This document shows, piece by piece, positions 9,256 through 18,589 of a DNA stretch of 38,119 bases. The stretch is from Chryseobacterium gleum. GTDB lineage: Bacteria > Bacteroidota > Bacteroidia > Flavobacteriales_D > Sanyastnellaceae. Both the position numbers and the translations under genes were made by a program. The stretch spans positions 1 to 38,119 of the forward strand of contig CAMBPD010000005.1 of NCBI GenBank assembly GCA_945869405.1. The letters are read 5' to 3'. The notes below the pieces were generated by a model. That model worked only from the letters and a program-made list of their open reading frames with translations, made no database searches and had not been told where the DNA came from. Within the stretch, counting starts at the first letter, position 1; every line of letters begins with the position of its first letter.

Positions 9256-9936
9256 ATGCAAGAGACAATTAACGATAAGCTGAACCTTCAGCCCTATAAC
9301 AGCAACCGCCCTCACCTGGTAATTCACGAATACGGCAGAAACATTCAGCGCATGATAGAACACGCGCTCACGCTTGAAGACCAGGATGAGCGCAACAAAT
9401 GTGTACGCGCGGTCATTAGCGTAATGGGACAGCTGTTCCCACACCTGCGCGACATTGAAGATTACAACCATAAACTTTGGGATCACTTGCACATCATTTC
9501 TGGTTTTCGTCTCAACGTGACAAGCCCATACCCCAAGCCAGACCAAGAGCATCTTCAGAGCAGACCCAACCCGATGCCCTATCCCAACAACCAAATCAAA
9601 TTTGGGCATTATGGGCATTACGTAGAATCCATGATTCGAAAATGTGCAGCTCTGGAGGAGGGTGAAGAAAAAAATGCTTTCGCGCTGACTATTGCGAATG
9701 TCATGAAGTACAATGCAACCAATTGGAACCGCAACATCGTGCACGACGACGTGATACTCAAAGACCTCGATATGCTTTCTAACGGAAGAATTGGCCTTGG
9801 CAACGTAACCCAACTACAGGCCGTAAAACCACTCACAGCGGGCGGGTTTAAGGAATATGAAACCGAAAGATTCGGGAGAAACAACAAACACAAGTTCAAT
9901 AAGAACAATAAAAAGAAAAAATTCCGTCCGAGATAG
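9256..9936 (+). CDS. DUF4290 domain-containing protein
   Basis: LQPYNSNRPHLVIHEYGRNIQRMIEHALTLEDQDERNKCVRAVISVMGQLFPHLRDIEDYNHKLWDHLHIIS matches my recollection of the Bacteroidota DUF4290 family; strongly basic Asn/Lys-rich tail. Confidence 0.85.
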   Translation: MQETINDKLNLQPYNSNRPHLVIHEYGRNIQRMIEHALTLEDQDERNKCVRAVISVMGQLFPHLRDIEDYNHKLWDHLHIISGFRLNVTSPYPKPDQEHLQSRPNPMPYPNNQIKFGHYGHYVESMIRKCAALEEGEEKNAFALTIANVMKYNATNWNRNIVHDDVILKDLDMLSNGRIGLGNVTQLQAVKPLTAGGFKEYETERFGRNNKHKFNKNNKKKKFRPR

Positions 9937-10021
9937 TTGACAATTCTCATTTTAAGCATTGACTTTCTCGTGACAATCCCCGTGCCCTGTTGGGAAACCT
10001 TTGCAACCAAAGAATCACGAC

Positions 10022-11257
10022 GTGAACGATCTGCGAGTTGTAGCACTTACACACAAAAACTTTCCCTTAGAAACGATTGGCCGTTTTCATTTGGCCGATG
10101 ATGTAAGGCTGCAAAAACTAACGCAACTAAAAGAACGTTGCGGAATGTCGGAGGTAATGTATCTCTCTACCTGCAACAGAGTCGAATTCATCTTTGCACT
10201 TCCCCATTATGTGTGCCCCGGGGTTACCGCTCAAATGCTAAAGTCAATCGACCTTGGTTTGTCTGACGATGAAATCAAACTCATCGCCTCAGGGGCAGAT
10301 CGCCACAATGGCATTGAAGCAGCAGAACACCTACTCAACGTAGCATCTAGCTTAGACTCCGCCGTAATTGGCGAAAGAGAAATCATAACACAGCTCCGCA
10401 AAGCTTACGAGGAAAGTACAGAAATGGGCCTAACCGGAGACGACCTTCGGCTCATCATTCGGCAGTGCATTCAAACCGCTAAAGAAGTCTTCACGCAAAC
10501 CGACCTTGCCAAGAAACCTGTAAGCGTCGTATCCTTGGCTTGGGAGCAATTTCGACTCCAACAGTTGCCAAAAAATGCCCGCATAATGCTCATCGGTGCA
10601 GGTCAAATCATTCGCAACTTTTCAAAGTTTCTTCACGAGAATGGATACACCCGACTGACCTTCGTCAATCGTACCTTCTCTAATGCGCAAGCACTGGCCG
10701 ATTCATTTGGTGGTAACGCAATTGCCCTAGACGAATTGAGCGCCTATACCGAGGGCTTCGATGCCCTCATAACCTGCACGGGTGCTGCTGATGTCATCCT
10801 AGACCTCGCACTGTATAATCAAATTCTTCAAGGGGAAAAAGACTTAAAAATCATTATTGATTTAGCACTCCCAGCTGATGTGGCTCCGACAGTATCGCTC
10901 TCCGATTCGGTGCGGTATTTCGGAATGGAGCAAATCAAAAAATGGGCAAACGAAAACATCGAGTTTCGAGAACAATCCATCTCCGATTGCAAGCCAATCA
11001 TCCAAAATGGCCTGCGTGAATTCGATAAAGTGCACAAAGAAAGACAGATAGAAAAAGCAATGGTTTCGATTCCTGAAACCATCAAAGAAATTCGCAACAC
11101 TGCGCTGGGCTCTGTGTTTGCGAAAGACCTCGAAACACTCGATGACCATTCGCGCGCAGTGCTCGAAAAAATCGTCTCGTACATCGAAAAGAAGTACATT
11201 TCTATTCCAATGAAAATGGCTAAAGACGTACTACTCGACGAGGTGAAAAAGAACTGA
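10022..11257 (+). CDS. hemA: Glutamyl-tRNA reductase
   Basis: VVALTHKNFPLETIGRF, EVMYLSTCNRVEF, SSLDSAVIGEREIITQLRKAYE, IMLIGAGQIIRNFSKFL. The ORF track opens at a TTG (10001); the in-frame GTG at 10022 is preferred because the TTG lies inside a promoter-like box. Confidence 0.93.
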   Translation: MNDLRVVALTHKNFPLETIGRFHLADDVRLQKLTQLKERCGMSEVMYLSTCNRVEFIFALPHYVCPGVTAQMLKSIDLGLSDDEIKLIASGADRHNGIEAAEHLLNVASSLDSAVIGEREIITQLRKAYEESTEMGLTGDDLRLIIRQCIQTAKEVFTQTDLAKKPVSVVSLAWEQFRLQQLPKNARIMLIGAGQIIRNFSKFLHENGYTRLTFVNRTFSNAQALADSFGGNAIALDELSAYTEGFDALITCTGAADVILDLALYNQILQGEKDLKIIIDLALPADVAPTVSLSDSVRYFGMEQIKKWANENIEFREQSISDCKPIIQNGLREFDKVHKERQIEKAMVSIPETIKEIRNTALGSVFAKDLETLDDHSRAVLEKIVSYIEKKYISIPMKMAKDVLLDEVKKN

Positions 11258-11289
11258 CCAGCACATTACCTTCGCCCAAAGATTTTCTT

Positions 11290-12186
11290 TTGAAAAAACC
11301 GATTATTATTGGATCTCGAGGTAGCGACCTTGCTCTTTGGCAAGCGCACTTCGTACAACGACAGCTAAACATTTTAGGTATCGAGTCAATTATCGAAATC
11401 ATCAAAACCAAGGGAGACGCGATCCAACATTTGAGTTTCGACAAAATTGAAGGCAAAGGATTCTTTACCAAAGAAATCGAAGAAGCCTTGCTCGCAGGAT
11501 CAATCGACCTCGCAGTTCACTCGCACAAAGACCTAGAAACACAATCACCGGAAGGCTTAATCATTGCTGCAGTGAGCGAACGAGCCGACCCCCGTGAATT
11601 GCTTCTCATTCATCCGGATGCTTTTGACGCCGCCGCCACATGGTGTCTGAAACCCGAAGCCCGTGTGGGTACATCGAGCGCTCGAAGAAAAGCCCAATTG
11701 CTAAATACACGCCCCGACACAACACCGGTAGACATCCGCGGCAACGTGCCAACACGCGTTCAAAAGCTACGAAACGGTGAGTTCGACGCTATACTTCTGG
11801 CCAAGGCAGGGGTCGACCGTCTGGCACTGGATCTCACTGGACTTCACTCGCTTACTCTAGAGATAGACCAACTAGTGCCCGCCCCAGCGCAAGGAGTGCT
11901 TGCATTACAAACCCGAAGCGATGATGAACAACTCATCGCGATACTAACCAAACTAAACGCTAGCGAAGTCCAACGCTGTATTGCCATCGAGCGAAGAGTG
12001 CTCAACAAAATGCAAGGTGGTTGTCAATTACCGCTTGGCGTTCACGCTACGTATCGAAACAACTCCTTTCATGCAACTGTTGCCTACGCGCCCTCTTGGA
12101 ACGGCAAGGTTGTGCAGTTTGAAATGGTCGAAGCAGATGGGTTACTGCTCACCGACAACATCCTTCAGCGCATTCAAAAAAAGTGA
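11290..12186 (+). CDS. hemC: Hydroxymethylbilane synthase (porphobilinogen deaminase)
   Basis: IIIGSRGSDLALWQAHFVQ, FTKEIEEALLAGSIDLAVHSHKDLET, GTSSARRKAQL, and KMQGGCQLPLGVHA (dipyrromethane cofactor Cys). TTG start. Confidence 0.96.
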   Translation: MKKPIIIGSRGSDLALWQAHFVQRQLNILGIESIIEIIKTKGDAIQHLSFDKIEGKGFFTKEIEEALLAGSIDLAVHSHKDLETQSPEGLIIAAVSERADPRELLLIHPDAFDAAATWCLKPEARVGTSSARRKAQLLNTRPDTTPVDIRGNVPTRVQKLRNGEFDAILLAKAGVDRLALDLTGLHSLTLEIDQLVPAPAQGVLALQTRSDDEQLIAILTKLNASEVQRCIAIERRVLNKMQGGCQLPLGVHATYRNNSFHATVAYAPSWNGKVVQFEMVEADGLLLTDNILQRIQKK

Positions 12187-12848
12187 TCAAGAGAGTTTTC
12201 ATATCGCGCAGTGCCGAAGATTGTAACGCGTTAAGCGACTTGCTTCGACATGAGCAAATTGAACTACTAGCCATGTCACTCATAGAAACAACGGCTCTAC
12301 CCTTCGACGCTCATGTACCCAAAACAGACTGGATATTCTTCTCATCATCCAATGCTGTGCGGTATTTCTTCGAAGTAAAACCTAGCCTTTTTGGACAAAA
12401 ACTTGGCGCCATCGGACGTGCAACCGCAAATACTGCATGGGCATACCACCCCATAGATTTCGAAGGTGATGCGTCCGATATCGCTGACTCCGCCTCCCGT
12501 TTTGCCGAAGTGTTAGGAAGCCAGACAGTGCTATTCCCTATGGCATCGACAAGCCTTCAACACGTGCAATCGGCCATTGCGGCACATCAAGTCATAAACC
12601 TACCCGTCTACCAAACACAAGAAAAAGAGGTTGTAGTTCCAACGTGCAGCGCATACGTCTTTTCGAGCCCAAGCAATGTGCGAGCATTTTTCAAAAGCAA
12701 CTCGTACGTGAGTGGTATGCAATGCATCGCCTATGGAAACGCCACACAAGCCGAACTCGAGACGCATGGAGTGGATTCTGTGAAAACACCGAAATCGCTC
12801 GACACTAATTCCATTGCTCGCACAATAATTCAAGTTCTGCGAGGTTAG
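12183..12848 (+). CDS. hemD: Uroporphyrinogen-III synthase
   Basis: Overlaps hemC by 4 nt (GTGA); IFFSSSNAVRYFF and AYVFSSPSNVRAFF are HemD-like; hem operon context. Confidence 0.85.
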   Translation: MIKRVFISRSAEDCNALSDLLRHEQIELLAMSLIETTALPFDAHVPKTDWIFFSSSNAVRYFFEVKPSLFGQKLGAIGRATANTAWAYHPIDFEGDASDIADSASRFAEVLGSQTVLFPMASTSLQHVQSAIAAHQVINLPVYQTQEKEVVVPTCSAYVFSSPSNVRAFFKSNSYVSGMQCIAYGNATQAELETHGVDSVKTPKSLDTNSIARTIIQVLRG

Positions 12849-12874
12849 GGCTCGGCCATCTTATTTTTGGGCCA

Positions 12875-14050
12875 ATGAATGCCATGCGTCTTCTTACCGG
12901 ATACCTACAACTTCTTATAACAATCTCCCTTGGTGTTTTGGTGCATTTCAATGTGCAAGCGCAAACTACCACGAGCGATATTACCCCTAAATACTCCAAC
13001 GAATTTCTCAATATTGGCGTTGGTGCCCGAGCACTGGGAATGTCTATGGCTCAGGTGGCAACCGTAAATGACGTTACCTCGGGGTATTGGAATCCGGCCG
13101 GTATTAATCACTTGGGCTCCAAACTGCAAGTCGCTGCAATGCACTCAGAATATTTTGCCGGTATCGCTAAATTCGACTACGCATCACTGGGCAAAGCCAT
13201 CGACTCATCAAGTGCCGCTGCATTCTCCATTATTCGATTTGGTGTAGACGATATTCCAAATACCACAGAGCTCATAGATGCCGGAGGCAACGTAGACTAT
13301 GACCGAATCACCAAGTTTTCTGCCGTTGATTACGCCTTCATCTTTTCCTATGGTAGGAACGGATGGCCAGGCAAAAACGCTACCTCCAGAACACAACAAA
13401 CCATCATTGACCCGACAAAGCGCGGGGATGCATTTTGCTGGGGGATAAACGCAAAAGTGATCTACCGTCACATCGGTGATTTTGCAAGCGCATGGGGGTT
13501 TGGCATCGACGCCGGCGCACAATACCAGCGAAACCATTGGCACTTCGGAGCAGTCGCCAAAGACATCACCTCTACGTTTAACGCATGGACGTATTCCCTC
13601 AGTGATCGAACAAAAGAAGTATTTCAGAGTACCGGAAATGAAATTCCACAAAATGGTCTAGAGGTCACATTGCCCCGGCTCATCTTGGGCGCAGGCCGCA
13701 GTTTCGACTTTAAAAAAATCACATTACTCGCAGAAGCCAACGCAACACTCACCACCGATGGTAAACGTAATGTACTCATCAGCGCCAACCCCATCAGTAT
13801 CGACCCCAACCTCGGACTAGAGGCTATTTACAACAAGATAATCTTTGTTCGTGCAGGCATCGGAAATATTCAACGCGTGAGCGATTTCGATCAAACGACC
13901 TATCTCACCGTACAACCAAATTTGGGGTTGGGACTAAAAATTAAGAATCTACAAATCGACTACGCCCTCTCCGACATTGGAAACGTAAGCGATGTTTTAT
14001 ACAGCAATGTTTTTTCGCTGCGTGTTGATCTTGTTGCTAAAAAGAAATGA
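12875..14050 (+). CDS. PorV/PorQ family outer membrane protein
   Basis: Signal peptide, then NEFLNIGVGARALGMSMAQVATVNDVTSGYWNPAGINHLG, typical of PorV/PorQ family (FadL-like) proteins. An alternative start at 12884 is possible. Confidence 0.85.
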   Translation: MNAMRLLTGYLQLLITISLGVLVHFNVQAQTTTSDITPKYSNEFLNIGVGARALGMSMAQVATVNDVTSGYWNPAGINHLGSKLQVAAMHSEYFAGIAKFDYASLGKAIDSSSAAAFSIIRFGVDDIPNTTELIDAGGNVDYDRITKFSAVDYAFIFSYGRNGWPGKNATSRTQQTIIDPTKRGDAFCWGINAKVIYRHIGDFASAWGFGIDAGAQYQRNHWHFGAVAKDITSTFNAWTYSLSDRTKEVFQSTGNEIPQNGLEVTLPRLILGAGRSFDFKKITLLAEANATLTTDGKRNVLISANPISIDPNLGLEAIYNKIIFVRAGIGNIQRVSDFDQTTYLTVQPNLGLGLKIKNLQIDYALSDIGNVSDVLYSNVFSLRVDLVAKKK

Positions 14051-14051
14051 T

Positions 14052-15074
14052 TCAAGCGCGTTTGAACTGAACGCGTAACGCCGCATAAAAAACAAGGGCA
14101 AAGCACAAAACTCCCATCAATAAATGCAGAGGCTGCATGGGTGCGGGCATGTCGAGATAAGACAACACAATGCCAATCAACACTTCAAACAACAACACCA
14201 GCATAGCCCAATTGAATTGGACCAAGCGCAATGTTGCTTTCGAGTGAAAGTAAATCCACGCGGATAATCCTAGGATAAGAATGGAGAAACTGCGATGCAC
14301 CATAAAAACAGCAGGTAGCATTTCTATCCATGCAGAACGATCCACACCGGCCTTGGCCACAACATCTACCTGCTCGCGAACCTGCGTACCCAACAGAATC
14401 TGAACAAAAACTAGCATTCCCAACAACCACAACAACCTGCGAAAAGCAGTTGTTGTGTGTATTTCTTCATCTTCCGAACTAAGCCGGAAAACAATTATGG
14501 AAAGTATCGCGACCAGGGCAATACTGCCAACCATGTGATACGTTATCGAGTTCTCGATCAAGTTTCCATCCACAACTAATTTCCCCAACCATGCCTCAAA
14601 ACCTACCATGATATCAGTTAGGAAAGCGAGTAGAAAAATGGTCCACTCTTTTTCCCGAATCAATAGAATGAGACTAAAAACTGAAAGTAAAAAAATCGGG
14701 ATTCCATAAACTACCGTAGCCAAGCGGTTGATGTATTCGACCCACGTATGCAGTACGTTAAAAATCGCGTAATTGTGCTTGGGGTATTTGTGCCATGCCG
14801 TGCGGTCAAAAGATGCTTGCGCAGTGAACTCTTCATTGGCAACCCATAATGAATCATTGCGCACTATCATCTGGCCCCTTTCGTAAAATCTTCCCGGCTG
14901 AAACTCCAACTCCTGCTCGGTAGTTGGAGGAACGTAATACCCAAAGCATTTTGGCCAATCTGGGCAACCCATGCCACTACCCGTCATCCGCACTACACTG
15001 CCAGCGATAATCACTACAAACGTCAGCACAAGAGAAACCTGTGCAAGTAACCGAACAATGCTGCGCACGCTCAT
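14052..15074 (-). CDS. ctaA: Heme A synthase (COX15/CtaA family)
   Basis: VVIIAGSVVRMTGSGMGCPDWPKCFGYYVPP, FNVLHTWVEYINRLATVVYG, and a second-half LLGTQVREQVD...FMVHRSFSILIL. Confidence 0.93.
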   Translation of the reverse strand: MSVRSIVRLLAQVSLVLTFVVIIAGSVVRMTGSGMGCPDWPKCFGYYVPPTTEQELEFQPGRFYERGQMIVRNDSLWVANEEFTAQASFDRTAWHKYPKHNYAIFNVLHTWVEYINRLATVVYGIPIFLLSVFSLILLIREKEWTIFLLAFLTDIMVGFEAWLGKLVVDGNLIENSITYHMVGSIALVAILSIIVFRLSSEDEEIHTTTAFRRLLWLLGMLVFVQILLGTQVREQVDVVAKAGVDRSAWIEMLPAVFMVHRSFSILILGLSAWIYFHSKATLRLVQFNWAMLVLLFEVLIGIVLSYLDMPAPMQPLHLLMGVLCFALVFYAALRVQFKRA

Positions 15075-15077
15075 GGT

Positions 15078-15491
15078 TTAAACCGCTGCTCCGTTAGTCA
15101 CCGACTTATTCTGCAAACCGTGGTAATGCAGAATTTCAACCGTGGAAACTCGATACTTCCCATCCGCAATTTTTTGAACGCACTCAATAAGCGCATTCTC
15201 ATTGGTGAAGGTTGTGTCGTACTCTACCTTAATCGTGTTTTCCGCACTATTCTCTACAAACTCTAAATCCGTATTGATGACGCCGGGAAGAGCTCTTAAA
15301 TCTTGCTGGATTTTACCCCCGCAACCTTCGGCACACATCATTCCTTGTATCGACATTTTCGCCACGGTTTTGATAACCTCCGAATCAAGATCACGATGCG
15401 TTACCACAGTTTCAGACTTTGCCGGTGCCGTTGAACCACCGCAGGAAATCAACACACCACTCAAAACAACGATGAAGAGAATTTTATACAT
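15078..15491 (-). CDS. Lipoprotein with heavy-metal-associated (HMA-like) domain, CxxxC loop
   Basis: Lipobox VLISC; KMSIQGMMCAEGCGGKIQQDLRALPGVINTDLEF...IKVEYDTTFTNENALIECVQKI follows the HMA fold pattern. 3-nt gap to ctaA. Confidence 0.8.
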   Translation of the reverse strand: MYKILFIVVLSGVLISCGGSTAPAKSETVVTHRDLDSEVIKTVAKMSIQGMMCAEGCGGKIQQDLRALPGVINTDLEFVENSAENTIKVEYDTTFTNENALIECVQKIADGKYRVSTVEILHYHGLQNKSVTNGAAV

Positions 15492-15557
15492 GTTTGGAAA
15501 TTTTCATTGCAAATGTAGTTGTCTCAAATCCTCCACACATTGGTAACTTCGCGGCGC

Positions 15558-16451
15558 ATGCAAAAAGAAACGCCTCGCTCGCTTCACCTAGCGGCCATCG
15601 CAGTGTTGGCCATTACCTGGGGAAGCTCTTTCATGCTGATGAAGCGCGCACTCAAAGACGACTTGAATCAACCTGTGCTTGCTCCCGAACAAGTGGCCGC
15701 GCTTCGGATGGCCATCGCTTCGTTCATCTTGCTGCCTGTTTCATTTAGCGCTTTTCGGAAAGTCAAAATACGCGAATGGAAATACCTAGCCATCGTTGGC
15801 CTCTTGGGAAGCGGAATTCCAGCTGTTCTTTTCACCACAGCCCAGCAACACCTCGACAGCAGTTTGGCAGGCATACTCAATACACTCACACCCTTATTCA
15901 CGCTGCTCATTGGCATTGCGTTTTTTCAAAAGGAATTCAAAAGACTCCAACTTGTGGGTGTGCTCATCGGTCTCACAGGAGCCATCAGCCTCATTGTACT
16001 TCAAGGCACGGCGAGTACACAACACCCCATATTCGCGCTACTCATCATCGTAGCGACACTTTTTTACGGCGTTAGCGTGAACACCATATCCGCCAAAATA
16101 CCTCATATACACCCCATTCACATTACCGCCCTGTCCTTGCTGGTCGCTGGTATTCCAGCATCCATTTATCTTGCGCAAACCAACATTACCGAAATTATAA
16201 CTCAGCATCCCTCAGGGTGGCAATCTGTTGGATACGTCGTCGTGCTCGCCGTTTTCGGTACCTGCCTCGCCAACATCCTTTTCTTTTGGCTTACCCAACA
16301 AACCTCACCACTTTTTGCCTCATCAGTCACGTATTTCATGCCTATGGTAGCCGTTGGTTGGGGGCTCAACGATGGCGAAACCTTTGGCGCTGTGCACCTC
16401 GGGTGCGCATTGATTGTGCTAGTGGGTGTTTGGCTCGTCAACAAAAAATGA
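15558..16451 (+). CDS. EamA/DMT family transporter
   Basis: ITWGSSFMLMKRAL, YLAIVGLLGSGIPAVLFTTAQQHLDSSLAGILNTLTPLFTLLIG, and a repeated second half. The ORF opens at 15519; the Met at 15558 is the likely start. Confidence 0.9.
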   Translation: MQKETPRSLHLAAIAVLAITWGSSFMLMKRALKDDLNQPVLAPEQVAALRMAIASFILLPVSFSAFRKVKIREWKYLAIVGLLGSGIPAVLFTTAQQHLDSSLAGILNTLTPLFTLLIGIAFFQKEFKRLQLVGVLIGLTGAISLIVLQGTASTQHPIFALLIIVATLFYGVSVNTISAKIPHIHPIHITALSLLVAGIPASIYLAQTNITEIITQHPSGWQSVGYVVVLAVFGTCLANILFFWLTQQTSPLFASSVTYFMPMVAVGWGLNDGETFGAVHLGCALIVLVGVWLVNKK

Positions 16452-16479
16452 GCTTTTACCTATTTTGCCCGAAAATCCT

Positions 16480-16511
16480 TTGGCAGAATACGTATTCAGT
16501 ACGTATATTTG
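16480..16511 (+). promoter_or_regulatory. Bacteroidota-type promoter for rplU-rpmA
   Basis: TTG (16480-16482), 21-nt spacer, TATATTTG (16504-16511), matching the TTG-N17-23-TAnnTTTG consensus. Confidence 0.7.
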
Positions 16512-16558
16512 CCACCCTCTAAAAAATATTTGGAGGTAAATCATTTAAAATCAATAAC

Positions 16559-16867
16559 ATGTACGCTATCGTTGAAATAGCAGGGCATCAGTACAAAGTA
16601 CAAAAAGATCAACAGATCTTCGTAAACCGTCTTCAAAATGAAGAAGGTGAGAAGGTGACGTTCGACAAGGTTCTCCTCGTTGAAAACACCGGAAAGATCA
16701 CAGTTGGCGCCCCCGCTATCGAAGGTATGAAGGTTACCGCTCACGTAGAGAAACACCTTAAAGGAGATAAAGTAATTGTATTCAAGAAGAAGCGCCGAAA
16801 GGGCTATCAAAAGAAGAATGGCTTTCGCGCCTATCTTACTTCAATCAAAATTGAATCAATCGGTTAA
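16559..16867 (+). CDS. rplU: 50S ribosomal protein L21
   Basis: MYAIVEIAGHQYKVQKDQQIFVNRL...VIVFKKKRRKGYQKKNGFRAYLTSIKIESI; followed by L27. Confidence 0.98.
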   Translation: MYAIVEIAGHQYKVQKDQQIFVNRLQNEEGEKVTFDKVLLVENTGKITVGAPAIEGMKVTAHVEKHLKGDKVIVFKKKRRKGYQKKNGFRAYLTSIKIESIG

Positions 16868-16900
16868 TACACAATTAGAATCCTATAACACCCCAATACA

Positions 16901-17155
16901 ATGGCACACAAAAAAGGTGAAGGTAAAGTAAAGAACGGCCGCGAATCGGAAAGCAAACGTCTCGGAGTGAAACTCTACGGAGGTCAAGTTTGCATCGCTG
17001 GTAATATCCTCGTTCGTCAACGTGGTACACGTCACAACGCAGGTCTCAACGTAGGCATCGGAAAAGATCACACACTATTCGCACTCGTTGATGGCACCGT
17101 TCAATTCCGCAAGAGAAAAGACAACAAATCATTCGTTTCGATTATTCCTGCATAA
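16901..17155 (+). CDS. rpmA: 50S ribosomal protein L27
   Basis: [65 protein letters not shown]. Confidence 0.98.
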   Translation: MAHKKGEGKVKNGRESESKRLGVKLYGGQVCIAGNILVRQRGTRHNAGLNVGIGKDHTLFALVDGTVQFRKRKDNKSFVSIIPA

Positions 17156-17180
17156 GGAGCATTCGACTCAAAAACCTTAT

Positions 17181-17218
17181 AACTCCCGCTCTCGCTCTGT
17201 CGAGGACGGGAGTTTTTT
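17181..17218 (+). terminator. Rho-independent terminator after rpmA
   Basis: AACTCCCG (17181-17188) / CGGGAGTT (17207-17214) followed by T-rich tail. Confidence 0.85.
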
Positions 17219-17247
17219 ATTTTAATTCGCCAAACGATTTATTTACC

Positions 17248-18522
17248 ATGCTTCTAGTTTCCAACCTACGCGAAAACCGCGATGCTGTCATCTCCGGTCT
17301 CGCCAAACGAAATAAAGATTTCACAAAAACCATCGATGAGATTATCGCACTCGATGAATTGCGCCGCAAAACACAAAATGACCTGGATAATAACTTGGCC
17401 GAAGCCAACAAAATTTCCAAGGAAATCGGCGACCTCTTCAAAAGCGGTAAAAAAGATGAAGCAGAAGCCTCAAAGCCACGAGTAGCAGCTCTCAAAGAAA
17501 CTTCCAAATCGCTGGAAGCAGCGCTGCAACAAACGGAAGAAACGCAAAAACAACTCCTATACACCTTACCCAACGTACCGACAGACAGTGTGCCACATGG
17601 CACCAATGCCGACGACAACGTAGAAGTATTCGCGTGGGGGAAAATGCCCAATTTGGGCGAACATAAAAAACCGCATTGGGAACTCATTGAAGAGTATGAC
17701 ATCATTGATTTCGAACTCGGCACCAAAATAACCGGTGCTGGTTTTCCGGTATACAAAGGAGCAGGAGCTAAACTGCAACGCGCTCTTATTAATTTCTTCC
17801 TCGACGAAGCCTCCAAAGCCGGATACCGCGAGTTTCAACCACCCCTATTGGTGAACGAAGCGAGTGGATATGGAACAGGACAACTGCCAGACAAAGAAGG
17901 ACAGATGTACCACTCCACGGTAGACGACCTTTACTTAATCCCGACCGCAGAAGTACCGCTAACCAACCTATACCGCGATGTCATTCTGAAAGAAGACCAA
18001 CTCCCCGTGAAAATGACCGGCTATACTCCTTGTTTCCGCCGTGAGGCTGGAAGCTGGGGGGCTCATGTGCGCGGCTTAAATCGACTGCACCAATTCGACA
18101 AAGTAGAAATTGTACAACTAGCGCATCCTGAAAAATCTTACCAGATTCTCGAAGAAATGGTTGATCACGTGAAAGGACTTCTTCAAAAACTTGAACTGCA
18201 CTTCCGCGTCATACGTCTCTGTGGTGGCGACATGGGTTTCACCTCGGCGTTAACCTACGACTTCGAAGCATGGAGCGGTGCACAGGAACGTTGGTTAGAA
18301 GTAAGCTCTACCTCCAACTTTGAAACATTTCAGGCGAATCGACTAAAATGCCGATTCAAAAACAGCGAGGGAAAAACGCAATTGGTACACACACTCAACG
18401 GCAGTGCTCTTGCATTGCCAAGAATAGTGGCTTCACTTCTTGAAAACAACCAAAGCGCCGAGGGCATTCACATACCAGCAGCCCTAGTGCCCTATACAGG
18501 ATTCGACATCATCAAAAAATAA
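17248..18522 (+). CDS. serS: Serine--tRNA ligase
   Basis: Full-length 424 aa; LIPTAEVPLTNLYRDVIL, TPCFRREAGSWGAHVRGLNRLHQFDKVEIV, EVSSTSNFETFQANRLKCRF, HTLNGSALALPRIVASLLENNQ. Confidence 0.98.
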   Translation: MLLVSNLRENRDAVISGLAKRNKDFTKTIDEIIALDELRRKTQNDLDNNLAEANKISKEIGDLFKSGKKDEAEASKPRVAALKETSKSLEAALQQTEETQKQLLYTLPNVPTDSVPHGTNADDNVEVFAWGKMPNLGEHKKPHWELIEEYDIIDFELGTKITGAGFPVYKGAGAKLQRALINFFLDEASKAGYREFQPPLLVNEASGYGTGQLPDKEGQMYHSTVDDLYLIPTAEVPLTNLYRDVILKEDQLPVKMTGYTPCFRREAGSWGAHVRGLNRLHQFDKVEIVQLAHPEKSYQILEEMVDHVKGLLQKLELHFRVIRLCGGDMGFTSALTYDFEAWSGAQERWLEVSSTSNFETFQANRLKCRFKNSEGKTQLVHTLNGSALALPRIVASLLENNQSAEGIHIPAALVPYTGFDIIKK

Positions 18523-18589
18523 AGGCCGTTTTGGATTTTTTGCGGATTGAATACCTACGGTCGTTGCCGCATAGAGTACCTTAGCTGCC

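Noticed and set aside
9211-9813. 200-aa minus-strand ORF antisense to the DUF4290 gene
   Set aside because: No recognisable family; the plus strand encodes a conserved protein over the same bases.
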